Shown here: piece after piece, positions 47,301 through 56,189 of the stretch
How positions within the stretch are numbered: the first letter of the stretch is position 1
Layout: each line of letters begins with the position of its first letter
Assembly (NCBI RefSeq): GCF_023509015.1
Contig: NZ_CP094975.1
Span: 4,829,501-4,893,500 of the forward strand
Length of the DNA stretch: 64,000 bases
Direction: 5' to 3'
Source of the DNA: Pseudomonas abieticivorans
GTDB lineage: Bacteria > Pseudomonadota > Gammaproteobacteria > Pseudomonadales > Pseudomonadaceae
Translations under genes and position numbers: made by a program
The notes under the pieces: model-generated
What the model saw: only the letters and a program-made list of their open reading frames with translations
The model's database searches: none
Told to the model about the DNA's origin: nothing

Positions 47301-48913
47301 GCTTCATTATCTGCCATCGCTTGATCGTGCTGATCCTGGAGGGCGCCGAGCGTGCCAGGCGCTTGAAAGTTGCCCACAATACCCTGGCCGATGCTGTCCA
47401 CGCACTTGTCGAGCAGGTCGTGATGGAAAAGATCAGCGCGTCGACGTTTTTTGACTTGTACGTGCCTTTGATTCGCCAACGCCTGGACCTGGGGGCGCAG
47501 TTGCTCAAGGTCAATGACGAATTGATGGACTGGGATCAGCAATACACCCTGTGGCATGGGCGCATCGAAAGAAAGCGCAAAGGCAATGCCGCCCGGCCTC
47601 GCGATCAGGCCCTTAGCCGGGCGCCCGAAGACCCGGCACTGGCCGCCGACGACTTCAAGGGCCGGCTGGCCAAGATGACCGAAAACCTTTTGTTCAAGCG
47701 AACCCGGGGTGAAAAGAACCGCGTGGGCTTCCTGATGGACCTGATGCTCAAGCGAGAGCTGGGTGACGCCAATTTCTACTACGTGCAGAACGCCTACGTG
47801 CCGTTGTTTGAAAATGTCATGCGGGCCCATGCAACGCACCTGGCGATGACCGGCCAAGTGATCGCGCCGCGTACGCGCGCCGCCATGCTGGCGCAGATGG
47901 AGCACCACTATGTGACGTTCCGGTGGCAGTGCGAGGAGTGGCAACTGGCCTATCCGCAGCTTTTCGAGCCAGCGTACACCGGCCGTCTGTTCAAGATACT
48001 CGATCGTCTGATTGCCGATCTTCGCGGGCAATCTGCCGTGCGCGATTGGAACGTGGCGGCACCGGTGTCGCCGGCCAGTGGCAAGAAACGAGTGTTCGAG
48101 GTCCAGAATGAGTTTTTGCTGGGCGACCCCAGCCGGGACAGCCAGGGCCGCAAGATCATGACTGTGGACATCAATGACACCCGTCAGGAAGTTTTCATTG
48201 AAAGCCCAGAAGGGCGCTGGGAGCCGCAACAACCGCAGGCGGCCGCAAGCCAGCAGATGGTTCGCAGTGGCAAGTCGCTGGCAAAGGAGGCGCGCCTGGA
48301 ACTCACTCGGTCCGAAGAGCTGCCAGTGCGAGCCATGGGCTATTTCAGCCAGGGCATGACCCCTAAAAACCTTGAGGATGTACTCGGCTTGGCAGCCACC
48401 AGCTTGCGCAAGCGGGCGCGTGACCTGGAGGCCGTTGCCACCCAGGCGCAACCCTATGCCGAATTGACCTTGCAATTGCGCCAACGGGCCGCTGAACTGC
48501 AGATCGAAGGCCAACGCCTGCGCATCGAACAAACCCTCAAGACGGCCGAACCTAATGTCGGGCAGTTGAGCTATCTGCTTGATAAAGGCCGGGTCAGCGT
48601 CCTGCGTAACGGTGAACCCAGGGCATTGCACGATGCCCGTGGCCGCGTGGTGGACTATCTACAGGAATACGAAGTACGCCAGGTCGACACGCAATCACCG
48701 TTATGGTTTGCGCATTTTCATTACAGCCAGCCCAACCCGAAGTTTGGTGGCTGGAAAGCGGCCCATCTGAAGACCGCGGCGCAACGCAACAAGGGCCTGC
48801 AATGGCAGGTGTCGCAAGAACAGGCCGGCCAGGTTCATGAGCGCATTTGGCGCGCAGGGATCGACCCACAGACCGCCGATGCGCTGTTCCGACCATTGTT
48901 CGAGGTGCAGTAG
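44339..48913 (+). CDS. Giant toxin-like protein (DUF6543/dermonecrotic-toxin-like N-terminus)
   Basis: 1524 residues, single gene. The length, the helical N-terminal region and the sequence style fit the large DUF6543 proteins of plant-associated Pseudomonas, which are annotated as dermonecrotic-toxin-like. A hydrophobic segment (YIQMAIGVLPVLGVMIGLHAA, near 680-700) could serve membrane insertion. A Gly/Tyr-rich section (~780-880) with GQDLYGHLPGIDGRHVQVYTL precedes long helical regions. No signal peptide, no NEL motif I can point to, and no secretion genes beside it. The target and the export route are unknown. Confidence 0.65.
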   Translation: MFENLALIDAQAPSAFLHSDFDPPARPQMSFGHLSQDLSTAMRVQLIEDSQQAIEALIQEDTWSDEQVPIIEVLKTARLAQQRAGEDAHLAARAMLDQPRPWAEAGAGQACFDSLLLARTQAISSEVAQHAGLGWVSEAEKLRLEALLAQPAGPADSHCAAQVVLTDGERRDEVSGVIVIVSRQAVTTPGLDAAVLVYWPGLHGGLARLDSLQALSQVLMANLIGPPMQVVYEPIASPFMAHSLQRQWAALQQADIQAEGFYETALQSLMVGVHQARTQALERIAEQHRSALLAGRLPAWISSLAQADRQVFKAQVSAYGYAVKTADAVLERELQARESFVQARLTLWVQEACGLPDHYQVNLTLPAWTQWQRHLEGAPGASNSKKNVLVPSAERVTLSLSALALQGIDTPMQERLRFLEAVTCEPYDGQWSAVLSRELTAEVLETLVSELNVAQAYSEHLIEVFKGRAGESELAASLRHEQLMAPHGRLLNLQGFLARHRHRLEAPYLALFHAGVQGLSTVQLLRVELKPGKSSLGHSESVDLSGLVFIKDVASDLTVLYMPEVPNGRFLRGFPTLELARQSLLEALGEAGMAEYLASRPVDDRQAEHEAYIKQAWGKHADGFIGVGGAVTLTSKLAHHQLNEHLNRLIAQHRATSRTQDDLFFAATEQAAQNVFDYIQMAIGVLPVLGVMIGLHAAWDAANSAVQAFAQGKPGQGLDQLESVLLSLIDAAMDVLPGAGIGVPATSAARARAATRLRVSQVSQPSVRRPLAAIHRPDGFAGYASGQDLYGHLPGIDGRHVQVYTLPEGYFLQRQGKAYQIEWDSAYGTWRLAGTAAKTYRQPVALTRDGHWDTHGNVHGTLVAGGLAGGGPVVSTVVGAVDLSVNFMPAVLRRYLADWWLDAAARQRRLALGRVERQIKTVDALALHTQALFEQASGTQPATQAQQRAIHKSAQQEIDASIRLLADIDDALILEPNLPAGFMRNQRRFIICHRLIVLILEGAERARRLKVAHNTLADAVHALVEQVVMEKISASTFFDLYVPLIRQRLDLGAQLLKVNDELMDWDQQYTLWHGRIERKRKGNAARPRDQALSRAPEDPALAADDFKGRLAKMTENLLFKRTRGEKNRVGFLMDLMLKRELGDANFYYVQNAYVPLFENVMRAHATHLAMTGQVIAPRTRAAMLAQMEHHYVTFRWQCEEWQLAYPQLFEPAYTGRLFKILDRLIADLRGQSAVRDWNVAAPVSPASGKKRVFEVQNEFLLGDPSRDSQGRKIMTVDINDTRQEVFIESPEGRWEPQQPQAAASQQMVRSGKSLAKEARLELTRSEELPVRAMGYFSQGMTPKNLEDVLGLAATSLRKRARDLEAVATQAQPYAELTLQLRQRAAELQIEGQRLRIEQTLKTAEPNVGQLSYLLDKGRVSVLRNGEPRALHDARGRVVDYLQEYEVRQVDTQSPLWFAHFHYSQPNPKFGGWKAAHLKTAAQRNKGLQWQVSQEQAGQVHERIWRAGIDPQTADALFRPLFEVQ

Positions 48914-48926
48914 GCCCCGCTGCCGA

Positions 48927-49853
48927 TCAGGCCTGTGCGCGGGCCTGGTCGGCGCGTGTCACCTGCTGGCACAGCTCGATGATCTGTTCGCGCATCCAGC
49001 GGTTGGCCGGGTCCTGGTCGGTGCTCTCGTGCCAGTACAGGTGGGTTTCCACGGGCGGCAGGTCACCCACCGGCAGGCGCACGAAGTTCAAGTCATGCCG
49101 GCGTGCGAAACGCTCCGGCACGGTCATCACCATGTCGGTTTGCTGCAGCACCTGGGAGGCCATCAGGTAATGCTGCGAGCGCAGGGCAATTTTGCGCTGC
49201 AGGCCCATCTTGCCCAGGGCCAGGTCCACGTAGCCTAGGCCGTTGCGGCGGCTGGAAATGTGGATGTGGGTCAGGGCCAGGTAATCGTCCAGGGTGATCT
49301 TGTCTTTGTTCATGGGGTGGCCCTTGCGCAGGGCGCACACGTAGTGGTCCTCCATCAACTTGACGTGGCGCACCTGTGGGTCGGTGTTCAGCGGCGCGTC
49401 CACGGCGAAATCCAGGCGGCCGGCGGCCAGTTCCTTGGTGGTTTCGCGGCGCTTGCACAAGAAGCTCTCGATCACCACGGCCGGTGCCAGGCGGCGCAGG
49501 CGCTGGAACAACGGCGGCAAAATGATCGCCTCGGTGAGGTCAGTCATGCTGATGCGGAAGGTCTTGTTGGCTTGCAGCGGCGTGAAGATCCGGCTTTCCT
49601 GCACCGACACCCGCAGCAGCGACAAGGCGTTGCGCACCGGCCCGATGATGTTCTGCGCCATGGGCGTGGGCACCATGCCTTGGGCGGTGCGCACGAACAG
49701 CGGATCGTTGAAGGTTTCGCGCAGCCGCGCCAGGGCGTTGGACACCGCCGGCTGGGTGATGCCGACGATCTGGCCGGCACGGGTCAGGTTGGCTTCGGTG
49801 TAGATGGCGTCGAAAACGATGAACAGGTTCAGGTCGACTTTGCTCAGATTCAT
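48927..49853 (-). CDS. LysR-family transcriptional regulator
   Basis: 308 residues. The N-terminal helix-turn-helix (LNLFIVFDAIYTEANLTRAGQIVGITQPAVSNALARLR) and the substrate-binding-like domain from ~95 are complete. It is divergent from the acyl-CoA dehydrogenase gene across 157 bp, the classic arrangement for control of that gene. AT-rich TTAT-GAATGTT-TATA (around 49906-49920) in the spacer is a possible binding site. Confidence 0.9.
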   Translation of the reverse strand: MNLSKVDLNLFIVFDAIYTEANLTRAGQIVGITQPAVSNALARLRETFNDPLFVRTAQGMVPTPMAQNIIGPVRNALSLLRVSVQESRIFTPLQANKTFRISMTDLTEAIILPPLFQRLRRLAPAVVIESFLCKRRETTKELAAGRLDFAVDAPLNTDPQVRHVKLMEDHYVCALRKGHPMNKDKITLDDYLALTHIHISSRRNGLGYVDLALGKMGLQRKIALRSQHYLMASQVLQQTDMVMTVPERFARRHDLNFVRLPVGDLPPVETHLYWHESTDQDPANRWMREQIIELCQQVTRADQARAQA

Positions 49854-50010
49854 GTGGCAGCGCTCTTGTTGTGGTTGTGCCGGTGCGTCACTGGATCATA
49901 TATCGGTTATGAATGTTTATACACGCCGAGAATAGGCTAGGTAAATCTTGGTGGCTGTTCTAGCATCGATTTCATGCCCACGACAAGCTGATTGCATAAG
50001 GTAGACGCCC

Positions 50011-51240
50011 ATGGATTTCGCTTACTCCCCCAAGGTCCAGGAATTGCGCGAACGTGTCACCGCGTTCATGGACACTTACGTATACCCCGCCGAATCGGTG
50101 TTCGAGCGCCAAGTGGCCGAGGGTGACCGTTGGCAGCCCACGGCCATCATGGAAGAGCTCAAGGCAAAAGCGCGCGCCGAGGGCCTGTGGAACCTGTTTT
50201 TGCCGGAATCGGAACTGGGTGCCGGCCTGACTAACATGGAGTACGCCCCGCTGGCTGAAATCATGGGCCGCTCGTTGCTGGGCTCCGAGCCGTTCAACTG
50301 CTCGGCCCCCGACACCGGCAACATGGAAGTGCTGGTGCGTTATGGCACCGAAGAGCACAAGCGCCTGTACCTGGAGCCGCTGCTGCGTGGCGAGATCCGT
50401 TCGGCCTTTGCCATGACCGAGCCGGACGTGGCGTCATCCGATGCCACCAACATGGCCGCCCGCGCAGTGCGTGATGGCGATGAATGGGTGATCAACGGCC
50501 GCAAGTGGTGGACGTCGGGCGCCTGCGACCCACGCTGCAAGATCATGGTGTTCATGGGCCTGAGCAACCCGGAGGGCCCGCGCCACCAGCAGCACTCGAT
50601 GATTTTGGTGCCTACCGACACGCCCGGGGTGAAGATCGTGCGCCCGCTGACGGTGTTCGGTTATGACGATGCGCCCCACGGCCACGCCGAAGTGCTGTTC
50701 GACAACGTGCGCGTGCCCTACGAAAACGTGCTGCTGGGTGAGGGCCGCGGTTTCGAGATTGCCCAGGGTCGCCTTGGCCCAGGTCGCATCCACCACTGCA
50801 TGCGTTCGATCGGCATGGCCGAGCGGGCGTTGGAATTGATGTGCCGCCGTTCGGTGGACCGCGTCGCCTTTGGCCGGCCTTTGGCGCGCCTGGGGGGCAA
50901 CGTCGACAAGATCGCCGACTCGCGCATGGAAATCGACATGGCACGCCTGCTGACCCTCAAGGCCGCCTACATGATGGACACCGCCGGCAACAAGGTGGCC
51001 AAGAGCGAGATCGCGCAGATCAAAGTGGTCGCACCCAACGTCGCCCTGCGGGTGATCGACCGTGCCATCCAGATGCACGGCGGGGCAGGGGTCAGCAATG
51101 ACTTCCCGCTGGCCTACATGTATGCGATGCAGCGCACCCTGCGCCTGGCCGACGGCCCGGACGAAGTGCACCGCGCCGCCATCGGCAAGCACGAAATCGG
51201 CAAGTACGTGCCCAAGGAGTTGCTGCGCAGCGGTCAGTAA
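50011..51240 (+). CDS. Acyl-CoA dehydrogenase
   Basis: 409 residues, FAD enzyme of the ACAD10/11-like branch. FAD and substrate motifs include [29 protein letters not shown], and [21 protein letters not shown] near the C-terminus. It introduces a trans double bond next to the CoA thioester. No electron-transfer flavoprotein genes are adjacent. The stop overlaps the stop of the converging gene (TCAGTAA), leaving no spacer. Confidence 0.92.
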   Translation: MDFAYSPKVQELRERVTAFMDTYVYPAESVFERQVAEGDRWQPTAIMEELKAKARAEGLWNLFLPESELGAGLTNMEYAPLAEIMGRSLLGSEPFNCSAPDTGNMEVLVRYGTEEHKRLYLEPLLRGEIRSAFAMTEPDVASSDATNMAARAVRDGDEWVINGRKWWTSGACDPRCKIMVFMGLSNPEGPRHQQHSMILVPTDTPGVKIVRPLTVFGYDDAPHGHAEVLFDNVRVPYENVLLGEGRGFEIAQGRLGPGRIHHCMRSIGMAERALELMCRRSVDRVAFGRPLARLGGNVDKIADSRMEIDMARLLTLKAAYMMDTAGNKVAKSEIAQIKVVAPNVALRVIDRAIQMHGGAGVSNDFPLAYMYAMQRTLRLADGPDEVHRAAIGKHEIGKYVPKELLRSGQ

Positions 51241-52550
51241 ATCCAGACCTCGACCCGGCGATTCTTGACCCGGCCTTCGTCCAGGTCATTAGTCGCCACC
51301 GGCATCTCGGCGCCCATGCCGAGAATGTCGCGAAACACCACGCCATTTTTCACCAACTCCCGACGCACCGCCATGGCCCGCAGCTTGGACAGCAGCAGGG
51401 CTCGGGCGGCGTCGTCCTTGGTGTCGCCAAAGCCCACCAGGGTGACTTGGCGGTCCAGCTTGCCGTGGGCCTTTACATAATCCAACACCCGTTGCAGGTC
51501 GGCTTGGGCTTTGTTGTCCAGCGTCGCGCTGCCTTCGGCAAAGCGGAAATTCACCGACAGGCGCTGCGCGCTGCGGGCTAACTCACGGTAGTCGGCGGGC
51601 ATTTTTTCGGTGGCCTGCACCTCGATGGCCTGCACGGTCTGGGCGACAAAGCCGAAGCCGGCGACGATGGCCTGGCCTTTCGCGCTTTGGGTGAAATCCA
51701 CCAGCGCCTGGGCCCAACGGTTAGGGCGTTCGGGCGGTCGGTAAAAATACAGACGGCGCGACAACGGGTAGTCTTCGGTCGCAATCAGGCTGATGGTCGG
51801 CGCCATTGCCCGGGCCTCCCCGTCGCCGATGGCCAGGGCCTTGGCCTGGCGCACGTAGGGCAGGCCGATAAAGCCAATGGCCTGCGGGTCGCGGCTGACT
51901 TCATCAGACAACTGCTCGCTGGATTCCAGGCGATTGGCCTGGGCGGTGAGGTTCAGGTGGCGCGGGCCGAGCACCAGCTCCTTGAAGGTTTCCCAGGTGC
52001 CGGACTGCTCGTCTCGGGCATACACATGGATGGGGCCGCGCCCGGCGCCCAGGCTTTGCCAGTCGTTGATTTGCCCGCTGAATACCTGCGCCAACTGATC
52101 GGTGCTCAGTTGCTTGAGCGGGTTACCCGGCGGCACGATCACCGCCACGCCATCGATGGCAATCACCTGTTCGGCCTCGGGGCTTTTCAAGTCGCCCAGG
52201 CCTTCCAGGGTGACCAGTTCGCTGTCCTTGATGGGGCGCGAGGCCGCGGCCAAGTCGGCTTCGCCCTTGTCCAGCGCAGCAAAGCCAGTGCTGGAGCCAT
52301 GGGCGTCCACTTCCACTTGCAACCACTGGCCGTCGGGCGATTGGCCCAGCACCTGTTGTTCGTTGGGGTGCTCGCCGGGCTGAATCTTCACATCTTTCAG
52401 GCCTTGGTCTTCGAGCATGGCCTTGACCAACGCCGGGCCCAGTTCCGCACCAATGGTGTTGGAACCCTGTATGCGCAGAATGGGCGTGGCCGGGTTAGCC
52501 CACGCAAGGCTAGGCAGACACAGGGCAAGCAGAAAAACACGAAGGCGCAT
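51234..52550 (-). CDS. PstS-like binding domain fused to a C-terminal OmpA domain
   Basis: 438 residues. The signal peptide is [19 protein letters not shown] PstS-type periplasmic binding domain (~22-300) follows, with the phosphate-binding style GSNTIG near the N-terminus and [23 protein letters not shown]-terminal OmpA peptidoglycan-binding domain (~325-438) contains [19 protein letters not shown] and [11 protein letters not shown]. The fusion would tether a ligand-binding domain to the cell wall, so it is unlikely to be an ABC transport component. ATG 52550 is chosen to start the signal peptide. Confidence 0.85.
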   Translation of the reverse strand: MRLRVFLLALCLPSLAWANPATPILRIQGSNTIGAELGPALVKAMLEDQGLKDVKIQPGEHPNEQQVLGQSPDGQWLQVEVDAHGSSTGFAALDKGEADLAAASRPIKDSELVTLEGLGDLKSPEAEQVIAIDGVAVIVPPGNPLKQLSTDQLAQVFSGQINDWQSLGAGRGPIHVYARDEQSGTWETFKELVLGPRHLNLTAQANRLESSEQLSDEVSRDPQAIGFIGLPYVRQAKALAIGDGEARAMAPTISLIATEDYPLSRRLYFYRPPERPNRWAQALVDFTQSAKGQAIVAGFGFVAQTVQAIEVQATEKMPADYRELARSAQRLSVNFRFAEGSATLDNKAQADLQRVLDYVKAHGKLDRQVTLVGFGDTKDDAARALLLSKLRAMAVRRELVKNGVVFRDILGMGAEMPVATNDLDEGRVKNRRVEVWIY

Positions 52551-52627
52551 AGGCCGGGCACCAGAGGGCGGGTAGGGTGCCGAAAGATTAAGACAGGTAG
52601 ATGACCGATGCGTGACAGCGCAACCCC

Positions 52628-52716
52628 TGTAGGAGCGGATTGATCCGCGAAAAGAGCACCGCGTTGAATTAGGCATACCACGGTGCGGCCTTCGCGGATC
52701 AATGCGCCCCTACAGG
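52628..52716. repeat. REPIN (GTAGGAGCGGAT-type)
   Basis: Inverted REP pair: TGTAGGAGCGGATTGATCCGCG at the left and CGCGGATCAATGCGCCCCTACA at the right end, with a loop of about 35 bp. It lies between two genes transcribed leftwards. Confidence 0.88.
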
Positions 52717-52753
52717 TAATCGCGCACCCTGTAGCGAAAAGCTCAGCGCTTTA

Positions 52754-53566
52754 TCAGCTCAATTGCAACCAGATCGGCGCATGGTCGGAGGGCTTTTCCA
52801 TCGCTCGCAAATCGTAGTCCACGCCTGCGTCCACCACCCGTGGCAACAGCCCTTGCGAAGCCATGATCACATCGATGCGCAGCCCGCGCTTGGGCTCGTC
52901 CTCGAAACCGCGGCTGCGGTAGTCGAACCAGCTGAAGCGATCGGCCACGGTGGGGTTCAGGTGGCGGAAGCTGTCCACCAGGCCCCAGTTTTTCAGGCGG
53001 GCCATCCACTCGCGTTCTTCGGGCAGAAAGCTGCACTTGCCGGTTTTCAGCCAGCGCTTGGCGTTGTCCGGGCCGATGCCGATGTCGCAGTCTTCGGGCG
53101 AGATGTTCACGTCGCCCATCACGATCACTGGCTGGTCGCTCTTGAACTCGCTTTCCAGCAGCAGTTGCAGGTCATTGTAGAAACGCTGCTTGGCCGGGAA
53201 CTTGGTGGGGTGGTCGCGGCTTTCGCCTTGAGGGAAATAGCCATTCATGATGGTGACCGGCTGGCCATTGGCGTCGGCGTAGGTGCCCCAGATAAAGCGG
53301 CGCTGGGCGTCCTCTTCATCGGTATGAAAGCCCTTGTTCAGGGCCAGCGGCGCCTGGCGCGAAAGCAGGGCCACGCCGTAGTGGCCCTTCTGCCCGTGAA
53401 AGTGCACGTGGTAACCCAGGGCTTCGACCTCGGCCCTTGGGAACATGTCGTCGCTGACCTTGGTTTCCTGCAGGCCGATCACGTCGGGCTGGTGTTTGTC
53501 GATCAGCGCCGCCAGCTGATGGGGCCGGGCGCGAAGGCCGTTGATGTTGAAAGACACGATTTTCAT
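52754..53566 (-). CDS. xthA: Exodeoxyribonuclease III
   Basis: 270 residues, endonuclease/exonuclease/phosphatase fold. It cuts abasic DNA and removes 3' blocking groups in base-excision repair. Catalytic segments are [16 protein letters not shown] (metal Glu), [22 protein letters not shown] and the terminal [11 protein letters not shown] (catalytic Asp-His). Length and motifs match E. coli XthA. Confidence 0.96.
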   Translation of the reverse strand: MKIVSFNINGLRARPHQLAALIDKHQPDVIGLQETKVSDDMFPRAEVEALGYHVHFHGQKGHYGVALLSRQAPLALNKGFHTDEEDAQRRFIWGTYADANGQPVTIMNGYFPQGESRDHPTKFPAKQRFYNDLQLLLESEFKSDQPVIVMGDVNISPEDCDIGIGPDNAKRWLKTGKCSFLPEEREWMARLKNWGLVDSFRHLNPTVADRFSWFDYRSRGFEDEPKRGLRIDVIMASQGLLPRVVDAGVDYDLRAMEKPSDHAPIWLQLS

Positions 53567-53735
53567 GGCGGCACAGGTCCTGGCGAAAAAGGGTGATGCT
53601 AACGGACCCAGGCGCCGGGGGCCAGCATGGCGAGTCTGCCGCCTGGCTGCTAACGTGCATCAATAAGAAGGGAACCTAAGGTGTGAACCGGCCCTCCATG
53701 ACAAAACACCTGCTTTAACTTCAAGGACTTTGTTC

Positions 53736-54386
53736 ATGCCTGAAACCCATCGCGACGACGCCAAGGTGGTCATGCTCGACGCAGGCTACGCCAGTGAGGC
53801 GCGCTCGTTGCTCTACCACGCCTACCGCCATGAACCGACCTTCGCCCACCTGTTCGAGGCGCAACGCGCCGGTTACGAACAGCGGGTACGCGCCACGGTA
53901 CGCGAACTGATGAAGCAGCACTTCATCCAGGACCTGCCCGGCATTGGCCTGTTGGTCGACGACCGCCTGGTGGGCATGGCGCTGATCGCGCCGCCGCAAC
54001 GGCGCCTGGGGGTCACCGAAAGCTGGACCTGGCGGCTGCGCATGGTGATGAGCGCGGGCTTCAAGTGCACGCGGCGTTACCTGGACTATCACGAGGCCGT
54101 CCTGGCCTGCGTGCCGGGGGATGCCGTGCACATGCTGCCGTTGATCGGTATTCACCCACAGTTTCAGGGGCATCACTATGGTGAACAACTGCTCACCGCC
54201 GTGCACAACTGGTGCGCCCAGGACAGCGGCTCCGAAGGGGTGGTGCTGGACACCGGCAACCCGCACTATCTGGAATTCTATAAACGCCAGGGTTATGTAG
54301 AAATTGGAGAAGTGGCTGTAGGACCTGTAGTCGAACATGTGTTCTTTCATCCTAATCCACACGTTTTGATACAAGCCAGCGCCTGA
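53736..54386 (+). CDS. GNAT-family acetyltransferase
   Basis: 216 residues. The acetyl-CoA pyrophosphate-binding loop IHPQFQGHHYGEQLL and the later LDTGNPHYLEFYKRQGYVE strand-helix pair are typical of the family. The acceptor is unknown. AAGGA (53723-53727) precedes ATG 53736; a TTG at 53730 is less likely. The following gene is tamA, 66 bp away. Confidence 0.85.
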   Translation: MPETHRDDAKVVMLDAGYASEARSLLYHAYRHEPTFAHLFEAQRAGYEQRVRATVRELMKQHFIQDLPGIGLLVDDRLVGMALIAPPQRRLGVTESWTWRLRMVMSAGFKCTRRYLDYHEAVLACVPGDAVHMLPLIGIHPQFQGHHYGEQLLTAVHNWCAQDSGSEGVVLDTGNPHYLEFYKRQGYVEIGEVAVGPVVEHVFFHPNPHVLIQASA

Positions 54387-54452
54387 AATCCGAACTTTCC
54401 TGTCGCCTGTAGGCTCTATAACGCCCTTTCGCTCGTGATAGCATCCGCGCCT

Positions 54453-56189
54453 ATGAAGTTTTCAGGACGATTTACCTGCGGGTTGATGCTGCTGTTCACG
54501 CCATTCGCCGCCTTTGCGGCGGATGACTTGCAAGTGCAGATCACGCCCGCCAATACGGAACTCAAGGCGAACGTCGAGGGTTATATCGGCAGCCTCGGTG
54601 ATCGGGACGAAGAGGCGTTGTTGCGTTTCAGTCGTGGTGCCGAGGAGCAGGCGCGCAAGGCCGCCCAGGCCCTGGGGTACTACCAGGCGCACATCAGCAG
54701 TGATGTGCAGGCGGCCAAGAACGGCAAGCCGCCCAGGTTGGTGCTGCGCCTCGAGACAGGGGAGCCGGTGCACTTGCGCAACGTGCTGATCCGAGTCGAT
54801 GGCCCGGCGGCCCAGTTCAAGCGCTTTCGCGTGCCCGACAGCCCGGCCCTGCGCGAAGGTGCCGTCCTCAACCACGGCCATTATGAAGACGCGAAAAAAC
54901 TGATCCAGAACCAGGCTTCGCGTTTCGGCTATTTCAGTGGCCACTTCACCCGGCAAAAACTGGCTATCGACCCCCAGGCCGGCGTGGCCGACATCGAGCT
55001 GGTGTACGACAGCGGCCCGCGCTACACCCTGGGCCAAGTGCACTTCAAGGGCGATACCCCGTTCGATGAAGACCTGCTGCAACGCATGGTGCCGTTCAAG
55101 GGCAACACACCGTACGATTCCGAACTGATCGCCGAACTGAACCAGGCGCTGCAATCGAGCGGCTATTTCGAAGGCGTTCGCGTGGATGCCGCGCCCACCG
55201 CGGCCGTGGACAAGGTGATCCCGGTGGACGTCCAACTGCAAACCCGCAAGCCGCGCACTATGGGGCTGGGCCTGGGCTACTCGACCGACGTGGGGCCGCG
55301 CGGCAAGGCCAACTGGACGCGCCATTGGGTCAACGCCCATGGCGACAGCTACGGCGCCGAGATGGAACTGTCGGCGCCCCGCCAGAACGTCGGCCTGTGG
55401 TACGACATACCGCTGGACCCGCCCCTCACCGACAAGCTGCGCTGGGCCGGCGGTTACCAATACGAAGAGATCGCCGACACCGACAGCCTCAGCAAGCTTT
55501 TGACCATCGGTCCCGAGTGGCACAGCAAGCTGCCCAGCGGCTGGACCCGCATCATCTCGCTCAAGTGGCAACGCGAAGAATACCGCCTGGGCGATGACAG
55601 CGGCCTGAGCACGCTGTTGATGCCGGGTATCAGCTACTCGTACCTCAAGAGCGACAACAAGGTTGACCCGCACAACGGCTACCGCCTGCAATTTGACACT
55701 GAAGTCGCCAAGGAGGGCCTGATGTCCGACACCAACCTGATCCACGCCAACATGCTGGTCAAGGGCCTGACCACCGTGGCCAACAACCACCGTTTCCTGG
55801 CACGGCTGGCCGTGGGTGGCAGTGCCACCAATGGCTACAAGTCGATCCCGCCGTCGCTGCGCTTTTTTGCCGGCGGTGACCAAAGCGTGCGCGGTTACGA
55901 CTACCAGACCCTGTCGCCGGAGAACTCCGATGGCGACCGCATCGGCGGCCGCTACATGATCGCCGGCAGCCTGGAGTACCAGTATTCGATCGCCGAAAAA
56001 TGGCGCATCGCAACTTTTGTCGACCAGGGCAACTCGTTCAACAACCTTGAGCTGCCAAGCCTGAAAACCGGGGTGGGCATCGGTATCCGCTGGGTCTCGC
56101 CAGTGGGGCCGTTGCGCCTGGACCTGGCCCATGCGCTGGATGACGACGGCGGCATTCGCCTGCACTTTTCCATGGGGCCCGAGTTGTGA
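54453..56189 (+). CDS. tamA: TamA, outer-membrane translocation/assembly subunit
   Basis: 578 residues: signal peptide (to AAFA), three POTRA domains (~24-260) and a C-terminal 16-strand Omp85 barrel. The barrel carries the lid-lock motif in RFFAGGDQSVRGYDYQ and ends in a strand rich in aromatics. With TamB it inserts some outer-membrane proteins and supports envelope lipid transport. The ATG at 54453 starts the signal peptide. It overlaps tamB by 4 bp (GTGA). Confidence 0.95.
   Translation: MKFSGRFTCGLMLLFTPFAAFAADDLQVQITPANTELKANVEGYIGSLGDRDEEALLRFSRGAEEQARKAAQALGYYQAHISSDVQAAKNGKPPRLVLRLETGEPVHLRNVLIRVDGPAAQFKRFRVPDSPALREGAVLNHGHYEDAKKLIQNQASRFGYFSGHFTRQKLAIDPQAGVADIELVYDSGPRYTLGQVHFKGDTPFDEDLLQRMVPFKGNTPYDSELIAELNQALQSSGYFEGVRVDAAPTAAVDKVIPVDVQLQTRKPRTMGLGLGYSTDVGPRGKANWTRHWVNAHGDSYGAEMELSAPRQNVGLWYDIPLDPPLTDKLRWAGGYQYEEIADTDSLSKLLTIGPEWHSKLPSGWTRIISLKWQREEYRLGDDSGLSTLLMPGISYSYLKSDNKVDPHNGYRLQFDTEVAKEGLMSDTNLIHANMLVKGLTTVANNHRFLARLAVGGSATNGYKSIPPSLRFFAGGDQSVRGYDYQTLSPENSDGDRIGGRYMIAGSLEYQYSIAEKWRIATFVDQGNSFNNLELPSLKTGVGIGIRWVSPVGPLRLDLAHALDDDGGIRLHFSMGPEL

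Noticed and set aside
46235..48631. 798-codon minus-strand frame inside the giant toxin-like gene
   Set aside because: The plus-strand protein has coherent helical sequence and a normal start; the antisense product is Arg/Gln/His-rich and unstructured.
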